In this document: positions 17,201 to 24,197 of the stretch, one piece after another | Layout of the letters: the number at the start of each line of letters is the position of its first letter | Position numbering within the stretch: the stretch's first letter is position 1 | Assembly: GCF_018861295.1 (NCBI RefSeq) | Contig: NZ_JAHLDM010000021.1 | Location: forward strand, 1 to 64,000 | DNA: 64,000 nt | Reading direction: 5' to 3' | DNA from: Clostridium_AD estertheticum_D | GTDB taxonomy: Bacteria > Bacillota > Clostridia > Clostridiales > Clostridiaceae | Program-made: the position numbers and the translations under genes | The notes under the pieces: generated by a model | Seen by the model: only the letters and a program-made list of their open reading frames with translations | Databases searched by the model: none | Told to the model about the DNA's origin: nothing

Positions 17201-18737
17201 GGATGAGGCTTTAGAAAGAAAGGCTCTTCGATTTCTGCTAGAAAAATACTTTTCACAAAGTATTGAGGTTGTTGGTGAGGTGAATAACGGGAGAGATGCG
17301 GTAGATATTTCACTTTTACTAAAACCTCAAATTATATTAATGGATATTCATATGCCAATAATGGAGGGGCTCGAAGCCTGTAGCATTATTAAAGAAAATT
17401 ATTCGCAAACTGAATTCATAATACTTACCGCTTTTAATTATTTTGATTATGCGAAGAAGGCAATACATATTGGAGTAAGCGATTACTTATTAAAGCCTTT
17501 TTCAAATGATGAATTTGTAAATTCGATAAACAAGGTAATTAATAAAATTAACACTAAAAATTTAATAGAAAATAAAAACAATCAATTAAAGGAAACTTAT
17601 AAGAAAATTTCTCCTTATGTTGAAAAGCAAATGGTTGAAAACATAGCTTATGGGGTTACATTAACTGAGGATCAATTTAATGAATATAGAAATATTTTTG
17701 AAATTGATAGTTCAAAGTTTTGTTGTTTAGTATTTAATTTAAATGAAAAAAGATTGTTTGAGGAGAATAGCATTGTTTTAATAAAAAATAGATTAAACAT
17801 ATTATTTCCCAGTATTGTAGGGGGGGTATGTTTAAATGATATTATATTATTTGTTTTTGATGAATCTGTTGGGAGTAAAATCTTAAGTAGAGAATTTAAA
17901 AATTTGTTAAATGATATGCACTTGGAGTTTAAAACAAACTATGACATAACGGTATCTATAGGCACTTCTGCTGTTAATGATGGCCTTAATCAATTATATC
18001 TCGCTTATAAAGAAGCCAAGAGATGTTCTGAAAACACAGGTTTAGATACAAGGCTCGGTAGTAAATTGCAAACCAATATTAGCACAGTAGACAATGTAAA
18101 TGAAGTTAATAATATTCTAAGTGGAAAAGTAATAAAGGAAGATTTAAATGGAGCAATAATTGAATTGGATACCATTTTAAGCGATTTATTGAGCATAGAT
18201 GGTAGCTCTAATCTTGTGGTTTTAAAAAAAAAGATTTTATATATTATGGATAGTGTCATTGAGGATATAAATAAATTCACGGGAAAAGACTTCAAAGATT
18301 TTAGTAAGGATAAAATCCTTAAAGAACTTATTAACTTGAAAAAAATTTCAGAATTAAAGAATTGCGTAAGTCTAGTACTAAAAGATCTTATAACTTACAT
18401 ATCGAGCTACAAAAGAAGTAAAAATATTGACGTGGTGGAAAAAGTTAAAGAATATATAGAAAACAATTATATGAATGATGTCAGTTTAGATAATTTAGCT
18501 CACTATATATCTATGAGTAGTTTTTATTTGAGTAGAATCTTTTCTAAAGTGGAAGGCACAAATATTAAGGAATATATAATTAAAATTAGAATGGAAAAGG
18601 CAAAGAGTATGCTAATAGAAGGAAAGAAATCAGTAAAACAAATTTCCATTGAGGTTGGATACTTAGATCAAAATTATTTTAGTAAAGCATTTAAGAAGTA
18701 TACTAATATATCACCTAAGGAGTACTGCAATTTATAA
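17178..18737 (+). CDS. YesN-type response regulator with AraC DNA-binding domain
   Basis: 519-residue two-component regulator. The N-terminal receiver domain has IKILIAEDEALE, the phospho-acceptor in IILMDIHMP (near residue 54) and the conserved K in YLLKPF. A middle region of about 250 residues precedes a C-terminal AraC double helix-turn-helix (VSLDNLAHYISMSSFYLSRIF and the VKQISIEVGYLDQNYFSKAFKKY region). I chose TTG 17178, with GGGGGTG at 17165-17171, giving the typical MIKILI beginning; it overlaps the kinase gene by 23 bases, implying translational coupling. Likely activator of the downstream transporter genes. Confidence 0.88.
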   Translation: MIKILIAEDEALERKALRFLLEKYFSQSIEVVGEVNNGRDAVDISLLLKPQIILMDIHMPIMEGLEACSIIKENYSQTEFIILTAFNYFDYAKKAIHIGVSDYLLKPFSNDEFVNSINKVINKINTKNLIENKNNQLKETYKKISPYVEKQMVENIAYGVTLTEDQFNEYRNIFEIDSSKFCCLVFNLNEKRLFEENSIVLIKNRLNILFPSIVGGVCLNDIILFVFDESVGSKILSREFKNLLNDMHLEFKTNYDITVSIGTSAVNDGLNQLYLAYKEAKRCSENTGLDTRLGSKLQTNISTVDNVNEVNNILSGKVIKEDLNGAIIELDTILSDLLSIDGSSNLVVLKKKILYIMDSVIEDINKFTGKDFKDFSKDKILKELINLKKISELKNCVSLVLKDLITYISSYKRSKNIDVVEKVKEYIENNYMNDVSLDNLAHYISMSSFYLSRIFSKVEGTNIKEYIIKIRMEKAKSMLIEGKKSVKQISIEVGYLDQNYFSKAFKKYTNISPKEYCNL

Positions 18738-18885
18738 GATTAAATTTAAAAATCTCAAATATTAAATTGCATAACTTAAATAAATAAGTTAAGATAATCA
18801 CAAGTAATTACAATAATTTAAATAGGGAATGGTAAACGATTAATAATTATTATATTCCAAAAATAATAATAAGGAGGAATTGAAT

Positions 18886-19209
18886 ATGATAGTAAGAAAT
18901 GATGATGTTAAACTTGAGGATTTAGGTAAGGGTGTGTCTCGCAAGATACTAGCACAAGTAAGCAATATAATGATGGTTGAGGTGAATTTTACAAAAGGTT
19001 CAATTGGAGAAATTCATTCACACGTACATGAGCAAATTAGTTATATTTTAAAAGGAAGCTTTGAGTTAAACATCGATGGTAAAAAGGAAATAGTAAAAAC
19101 TGGTGATACTTATTATATCAAGCCAAATGCTTTACATGGTGTTTTAGCATTAGAGGATGCAACTATATTAGATGTTTTTACACCTCGTAGAGAAGATTTT
19201 CTAAAATAA
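18886..19209 (+). CDS. kdgF: KdgF-like cupin
   Basis: Single-domain cupin of 107 residues. The metal-binding motif EIHSHVHEQISYIL (His44, His46, His48, Gln50) and His84 in PNALHGV match the KdgF family, which speeds opening of 4,5-unsaturated uronates to the linear ketouronate used by KduI. ATG 18886 has AGGAGG at 18872-18877; the in-frame TTG 18880 is too close to it. It stands alone between the two-component genes and the TRAP operon, ended by a strong terminator. Function is inferred from motif plus kduI nearby; other small cupins cannot be excluded. Confidence 0.75.
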   Translation: MIVRNDDVKLEDLGKGVSRKILAQVSNIMMVEVNFTKGSIGEIHSHVHEQISYILKGSFELNIDGKKEIVKTGDTYYIKPNALHGVLALEDATILDVFTPRREDFLK

Positions 19210-19223
19210 GTCGAATATAATAT

Positions 19224-19270
19224 ATTCCCTCATCATCATGTATTTTTAACATGATGATGAGGGAATTTTT
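19224..19270. terminator. Strong terminator after kdgF
   Basis: ATTCCCTCATCATCATG (19224-19240) is perfectly complementary to the segment at 19250-19266, 17 pairs, followed by TTTTT. Confidence 0.9.
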
Positions 19271-19379
19271 AATATGACAATCGATTACATACAATCGCAA
19301 GTTATTCTTCTAGTAAAGGTTTTCATAAAATAGTATTATAGAAATATAAACAAGAAAGATTCTTAGGGGGGCAAAAATA

Positions 19380-20411
19380 ATGAATAAAAAGAAATTTATC
19401 GCAATATTTTCATGTCTTGTACTAACTGTAGGTGTACTAGCTGGTTGTGGAAGTAAAACATCAACGGCTACAAAGGATGCTGGCAAAACAGCAACTAAAT
19501 CAGTTACTTTAAGATTATCAGATAATCAACCAGCAGGATATCCAACAATAATAGGAGATCAAGCATTTGCTAAAGAAGTAGAAGCTAAAACAAATGGCAG
19601 AATAAAAATAAAAGTATTTTTAGGTTCACAACTTGGGGATGAAAAAAGTACTATAGAACAACTTCAATTCGGTGGTATTGATGCAATACGTATAGGAGCT
19701 GCACCACTAGCTGAGTTTAATAAACAAATAGGCGCTTTAATTCTTCCTTATCTTTATAAGGATAAAGATCAAATGTTTAGAGTTTTAGAAGGACCAGTAG
19801 GAGAAAAAATGTTTGCTAGTTTATCAGCAGATAGCAAAATTGTAGGACTTAGTTGGGTAGATTCTGGAGCAAGAAATTTCTATAACACAAAGAAAGATAT
19901 AAAAACACCAGCTGACTTAAAAGGTTTAAAGATTAGAGTACAAGAAAGTAAACCTATGATGGATATGGTTAAGGCATTAGGTGCATCTTCTACTCCAATG
20001 GCTTATGGTGATGTATATAGTGCATTACAAACTGGCGTAGTTGATGGAGCAGAAAACAATTGGCCAAGTTATTTATCATCTAATCATTATCAAGTAGCAA
20101 AACATATCACTATTGATGAACATACAAGAGTTCCAGAAATGATAGCATTTAGTAAAATATCATGGGACAAAATATCAGCAGATGATCAAAAAATAGTAAA
20201 AGCAGCAGCTATAGTTGGTGCAAATGTAGAACGAGTTGAATGGCTTAAACAGTCTGATGCAGCTCAAGCTGCAATAGTTAAAAAGGGTGGAGTTACAATT
20301 ACTAAACTAACTTCTGATGAACAATCATTATTCCAAAAAGCAGTTAAACCTATGTATGCTGCACATCCAGAATGGAAAGAAACAATTGATGCAATACTTG
20401 CAACAAAATAA
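19380..20411 (+). CDS. TRAP transporter substrate-binding lipoprotein (DctP family)
   Basis: Extracytoplasmic solute receptor of 343 residues for an ion-driven TRAP transporter. A signal peptide ends in the lipobox LAGC, with Cys23 the lipidated residue, so the protein is membrane-anchored outside the cell. DctP-family segments LSDNQPAGYPT, the conserved arginine region GLKIRVQESKPMMDMVKALGA-like (near residue 180) and VDGAENNWPSY are present. TRAP receptors with such context usually bind C6 acids including uronates. Cells without an outer membrane use the lipid anchor in place of a free periplasmic protein. GGGGGG lies before the ATG. Confidence 0.9.
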   Translation: MNKKKFIAIFSCLVLTVGVLAGCGSKTSTATKDAGKTATKSVTLRLSDNQPAGYPTIIGDQAFAKEVEAKTNGRIKIKVFLGSQLGDEKSTIEQLQFGGIDAIRIGAAPLAEFNKQIGALILPYLYKDKDQMFRVLEGPVGEKMFASLSADSKIVGLSWVDSGARNFYNTKKDIKTPADLKGLKIRVQESKPMMDMVKALGASSTPMAYGDVYSALQTGVVDGAENNWPSYLSSNHYQVAKHITIDEHTRVPEMIAFSKISWDKISADDQKIVKAAAIVGANVERVEWLKQSDAAQAAIVKKGGVTITKLTSDEQSLFQKAVKPMYAAHPEWKETIDAILATK

Positions 20412-20426
20412 TTAAGGTTTAATAAT

Positions 20427-20472
20427 AGGAATCTGTTTTATGGAATATTTTATATAGATAAAGCAGGTTCCT
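20427..20472 (+). other. Intra-operon hairpin between dctP and dctQ
   Basis: AGGAATCTGTTTTAT (from 20427) is largely complementary to ATAAAGCAGGTTCCT (20458-20472). It is imperfect and has no T-run. Such structures after the receptor gene often limit transcription or protect the dctP message, giving more receptor than permease. Confidence 0.45.
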
Positions 20473-20504
20473 TCACTTTATAAAAATAAAGGAGTGAAAT
20501 AGAA

Positions 20505-20984
20505 TTGAATATATTTAAGAAGGTATTAAATAAAATAGACAAGGCTATAGAATATATATGTATGGCAACATTAGTAATTTTAGTTTGTATAGTTTTCTAT
20601 CAAGTATTTACCAGATATATACTTGGATTTACCCCTCGTTGGTCCGAGGAAACAGCTGTAATATTAATGATATGGTTAGGATTTATTACGACTGCAATTG
20701 GAGTTAAAGAAGGTACACATTTGAGCATTAGTGCTTTAGTTAACTTATTTCCTAAAATAGCACAAAAGGTAATATTTTATTTTGATGAATTAGCTGTAAT
20801 GCTTTTCGGAATAATTCTATTTATTTATGGTAAGGACTTAACTATGAGTACGATGGGTTCTACACTTCCAGCAACACAACTTCCTTCAGGTGTTTTATAT
20901 GCAGTGTTACCTGTTGCAGGAATTATGATTGTCTTTTATACAATAATAAGGATTTTAAATTTAATAACAGATAAACAAAATTAG
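20505..20984 (+). CDS. TRAP transporter small permease (DctQ)
   Basis: 159-residue membrane protein with four helices, the small integral subunit that partners the large permease. The DctQ hallmark FTPRWSEETAVILMIWLGF lies near residue 40 (its FTPRWSEE part is clear). The start is TTG 20505 with GGAGTG at 20491-20496. It is followed 15 bases later by the large permease gene. Confidence 0.9.
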   Translation: MNIFKKVLNKIDKAIEYICMATLVILVCIVFYQVFTRYILGFTPRWSEETAVILMIWLGFITTAIGVKEGTHLSISALVNLFPKIAQKVIFYFDELAVMLFGIILFIYGKDLTMSTMGSTLPATQLPSGVLYAVLPVAGIMIVFYTIIRILNLITDKQN

Positions 20985-20999
20985 ATTTGGAGGTAGATT

Positions 21000-22292
21000 A
21001 TGGATACTAATACAATAGCGATTATTATTTTACTTGGAGTATTCTTTGGATTACTTCTAGTAAAGGTACCAATCACTTTCTCATTAGGATTGTCAGCGGT
21101 TACAACGGCTATATTTTTGCAAATCCCATTAATGTCGATTGTGCAGCAAATAGCAAAAGGAATTAGCTCTTTCTCATTAATTACTATTCCTTTCTTTATA
21201 CTTGCAGGAGAGATTATGGGGCAAGGAGGTATATCAACTCGGCTTGTTAATTTTTCAAGAGTAATAGTAGGAAGGATAAGAGGTGGACTAGCAATGGTTG
21301 ATGTTCTTGCTTGTTTATTCTTTGGAGGACTTTCTGGTTCATCAGTAGCAGATACAACATCGATTGGATCTATTATGATTCCTATGATGGAAAAAGAAGG
21401 TTATGATAAAGATTTTGCTGTTTGTGTAACGGTAGCATCAGCAACTCAAGGAGTACTTGTACCTCCAAGCCATAATCTAATTCTTTTTTCATTAGCAGCT
21501 GGAGGAGTATCAATAAGCAGTTTATTCTTAGCTGGTATTGTACCAGGAATTTTCCTTGGATTATCAGTAATGATATTTAGTTATTTTATGGCTGTAAAAA
21601 GAAAATACCCAGTAAGTGCAAAAATACCTTTTAAGAAAAAACTTTATATGTTAAAGGATGGTATTCTTGGATTGTTCACAGCAGTAATTATTATGGGTGG
21701 TATTATGACAGGAATTTGTACTGCTACAGAATCAGCAGCTCTCGCAACAGTTTATGCCTTTATCATTACATTCTTTGTATATAAAGATGTACCATTATCT
21801 AAAATGGGAGATATACTTAGAAAATCATTAAAAACCATATCAATGGTTATGGGACTTATAGCAGCATCAGCAGCTTTTGGTTGGATGATTGCAATGGTTC
21901 AATTGCCAGAGCTTGTAACAAATGCATTAATAGCTGTATCAGACAATAGGGTAGTAATATTTTTACTTATAAATCTTATATTACTTGGACTAGGTATGAT
22001 AATGGATATGGCTCCATTAATTCTTATTGCTACACCAATATTATTACCAGTAGTAGTGAAGTTTGGTATGGATCCAATCCAGTTTGGAATTATTTTAATG
22101 TTAAATCTTGGTATAGGTTTACTTACACCACCAGTTGGTTCAACATTATTCGTAGGTTGTTCTATTGGAAATATATCAATAGAAAAAGTTACAAAAGCAT
22201 TATTTCCATTCTATGGTGTAATGATTGCTGTACTATTAGTATTAACTTTTGTTCCAGGATTGTCATTAATGCTTCCTCATATGTTTAGTTAA
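21000..22292 (+). CDS. TRAP transporter large permease (DctM)
   Basis: 430-residue integral membrane protein with about 12 helices; it forms the sodium- or proton-coupled channel of the transporter. Family motifs GGLSGSSVADTTSIGSIM-like (near residue 104) and GLLTPPVGSTLFVG near the C-terminus are visible. GGAGGT precedes ATG 21000. With DctP and DctQ it makes a complete system, probably importing uronates or ketouronates released from pectin. It ends before a strong dyad at 22327. Confidence 0.92.
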   Translation: MDTNTIAIIILLGVFFGLLLVKVPITFSLGLSAVTTAIFLQIPLMSIVQQIAKGISSFSLITIPFFILAGEIMGQGGISTRLVNFSRVIVGRIRGGLAMVDVLACLFFGGLSGSSVADTTSIGSIMIPMMEKEGYDKDFAVCVTVASATQGVLVPPSHNLILFSLAAGGVSISSLFLAGIVPGIFLGLSVMIFSYFMAVKRKYPVSAKIPFKKKLYMLKDGILGLFTAVIIMGGIMTGICTATESAALATVYAFIITFFVYKDVPLSKMGDILRKSLKTISMVMGLIAASAAFGWMIAMVQLPELVTNALIAVSDNRVVIFLLINLILLGLGMIMDMAPLILIATPILLPVVVKFGMDPIQFGIILMLNLGIGLLTPPVGSTLFVGCSIGNISIEKVTKALFPFYGVMIAVLLVLTFVPGLSLMLPHMFS

Positions 22293-22326
22293 GTTGGTTT
22301 TATAGATAAAATATAAATTAAAACTA

Positions 22327-22365
22327 AATCCCTATAGTTACTTAAGTTTAAGTAACTATAGGGAT
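22327..22365. terminator. Terminator after dctM
   Basis: AATCCCTATAGTTACTTA is complementary to TAAGTAACTATAGGGATT in an almost perfect 17-18 pair stem, followed by ATATGTTTTGG. The weak T-run lowers certainty about full termination. Confidence 0.7.
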
Positions 22366-22518
22366 TATATGTTTTGGAGTATGACCATAATAATTTATAA
22401 ATATGTGAATGAATTAGTAACTTTATAAGCGTACATAGAATTTAAGAGTGATAAGGATTATACTATAATAAAATAGTATTGATTAATGAAAAATAATAAA
22501 CTATACGGAGGTTATTCA

Positions 22519-23511
22519 ATGTCATATTTGCTTAAGTCTTTAGAAAATTGTAAGTTAACATTAAACAATAGATTGGTTATGCCACCAATGGCTACGTCGA
22601 AATCAGATCAGAATGGAAAGGTAAGTAAAGATATATTAGATTATTATGATGAAAAATCTAGAGGTGGATATATCTCTCTTATTATTATTGAACATAGTTT
22701 TATAACACTTGCAGGAAAGGCTAGCGAAAGACAACTTTCTATTGCAGAGGATAGCACAATTGAAAGTCTAAAAGAATTATCTAACATTATTCATAAAAAT
22801 GGATCTAAAACAGTAATGCAAATTAATCATGCTGGAAGTTCAACAAATAAAGAAATTACAGGGTTTAATCCAGTAGGTCCATCAGCTATTATAAATCCAA
22901 ATTCAAGTATTGTACCAGATGAACTTTCAATAAAGGAGATTAAAAATATAATCTTAGAATTTAAAGATGCTGCAAGGCGTGTTAAGGAATCTGGATTTGA
23001 TGGTGTAGAGATTCATTCTGCACATGGATATCTTCTAAACCAATTCTTCTCTCCTTTAACTAACAAGAGAAATGACGAATATGGTGGAGATTTACTAGGT
23101 CGAATTAAAATTCATTTAGATATTATTAAAGCAGTACGTGATGTTGTTGGGGATGATTTCCCAATTCTTCTAAGACTCGGTGCTAGCGATAATATGGAGG
23201 GCGGTATTACAATCGAAGACAGCAAAATTGCTGCGGTAGCTTTTGAGAAGGCAGGTGTAGATATTCTTGATATTTCCGGAGGCTTTTGTAGATTTATTAT
23301 TCCAGGTAATACTAGTCAAGGGTATTTTTCACCGTTATCGCAATCTATAAAGGAAGTTGTATCTATTCCAGTTCTACTTACGGGTGGAATTACAAAGGTA
23401 GAAGCTGCAGAAAGTCTTTTGCATTCTGGAAAAGCTGATCTTATTGGTGTAGCTAGGGCTATATATAAAGATTCTAATTGGGCCCAAAAGGCTATAAAAA
23501 GCTTTGAATAG
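22519..23511 (+). CDS. NADH:flavin oxidoreductase, old yellow enzyme family
   Basis: FMN-dependent TIM-barrel oxidoreductase of 330 residues, a single-domain OYE. It shows NRLVMPPMATSKSD near the N-terminus, QINHAGS, the active-site segment IHSAHGYLLNQFFSPLTN (His in HSAHGY) and the FMN-phosphate-binding LTGGIT and GVARAI regions. ATG 22519 has CGGAGGT at 22506-22512; the upstream in-frame ATG 22486 lacks a site. It would reduce activated C=C bonds of an unknown enone or quinone. No iron-sulfur C-terminal domain of the 2,4-dienoyl-CoA reductase type is present. Confidence 0.88.
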   Translation: MSYLLKSLENCKLTLNNRLVMPPMATSKSDQNGKVSKDILDYYDEKSRGGYISLIIIEHSFITLAGKASERQLSIAEDSTIESLKELSNIIHKNGSKTVMQINHAGSSTNKEITGFNPVGPSAIINPNSSIVPDELSIKEIKNIILEFKDAARRVKESGFDGVEIHSAHGYLLNQFFSPLTNKRNDEYGGDLLGRIKIHLDIIKAVRDVVGDDFPILLRLGASDNMEGGITIEDSKIAAVAFEKAGVDILDISGGFCRFIIPGNTSQGYFSPLSQSIKEVVSIPVLLTGGITKVEAAESLLHSGKADLIGVARAIYKDSNWAQKAIKSFE

Positions 23512-23575
23512 AAATTTTAAAACAAACAAATTAGTCTCTCGTATATAAATAACGGTTATTTAAGCTAAATTATGG

Positions 23576-23581
23576 TATAAT
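23576..23581 (+). promoter_or_regulatory. Extended -10 promoter of the small ORF
   Basis: TGG-TATAAT (23573-23581) about 95 bases before the 100-residue ORF; no clear -35. Confidence 0.4.
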
Positions 23582-23676
23582 GTAAGGTGAATAGAAATCG
23601 TGCATGTATGGATAAAATAAACGAGAAACTTTTATTTGTATGTTTCCTGGATGCTTAAGAAGGAAGGAAAATAAAG

Positions 23677-23979
23677 ATGATAATGCTTCAGAAAATATAT
23701 AAACTTTGTGAATGTTTTGAAAAACAAGATAGAAAAACAGGTATTATGAAATTAATAAATAAGGGCTATAGTGAGAGTACCTCAATTAAATATTATAATA
23801 TATGGAGAAGGCATTATATGGATTCGAATAGTAAAGATCTTATGGTTTCAGGTATTTACATAGAAACTCGCAGAGAAAGAAAACTTCTAGAAGAGTGCAC
23901 GTTTTTGGAACGTCAAAGATATCTTGAAGCACTAAGTAAAGAGCAACTTATTAAGATAACACAAGCAGTTCTTAAATAA
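23677..23979 (+). CDS. Hypothetical protein, 100 residues
   Basis: I do not recognise this protein. It is highly charged, Lys/Arg/Glu-rich and predicted mainly helical. The middle segment GYSESTSIKYYNIWRRHYM might form a helix-turn-helix, and the C-terminal half (ETRRERKLLEECTFLERQRY) is coiled-coil-like. There are no membrane segments or signal peptide. AGGAAGG at 23661-23667 suits ATG 23677. It has its own promoter-like element and sits between the OYE gene and the clpB leader, with no terminator recognised after it. Confidence 0.6.
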   Translation: MIMLQKIYKLCECFEKQDRKTGIMKLINKGYSESTSIKYYNIWRRHYMDSNSKDLMVSGIYIETRRERKLLEECTFLERQRYLEALSKEQLIKITQAVLK

Positions 23980-24045
23980 TATAAAAGAATATCTATGAAA
24001 CATTAAAACTATAACAGATAATTCTTAAAATAGACAAAGATATGG

Positions 24046-24120
24046 TCACTATAGTAACTTAAAGCATCGACCCAGGAGATGATAACATCGACCCAGGAGA
24101 TGATTAAGTTACTATGGTGA
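24046..24120 (+). promoter_or_regulatory. Large hairpin with tandem 21-base repeats in the clpB leader
   Basis: TCACTATAGTAACTTA (24046-24061) and TAAGTTACTATGGTGA (24105-24120) pair over 16 positions with one wobble. The loop is two copies of CATCGACCCAGGAGATGAT (24065-24083 and 24086-24104, period 21). Each copy can form a small CATC/GATG stem and contains AGGAG, the same string as a ribosome-binding site. No T-run follows, so a terminator is unlikely. It lies 78 bases before clpB. Confidence 0.6.
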
Positions 24121-24197
24121 TTAATTTATACCTTAAAATATAACGAAAAAATTCTAAAATATGGTAATAGTTTAATAGAAAAGGGAGGATTATATAC

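Noticed and set aside
19277..19297. Direct repeat ACAATCG as a certain response-regulator site
   Set aside because: Only seven bases, 14-base period and no second copy elsewhere; mentioned only as a possibility with the TRAP operon.
24078..24119. Thirteen-codon ORF inside the clpB leader
   Set aside because: AGGAG touches the ATG directly, leaving no spacing for initiation; more likely an RNA structural repeat.
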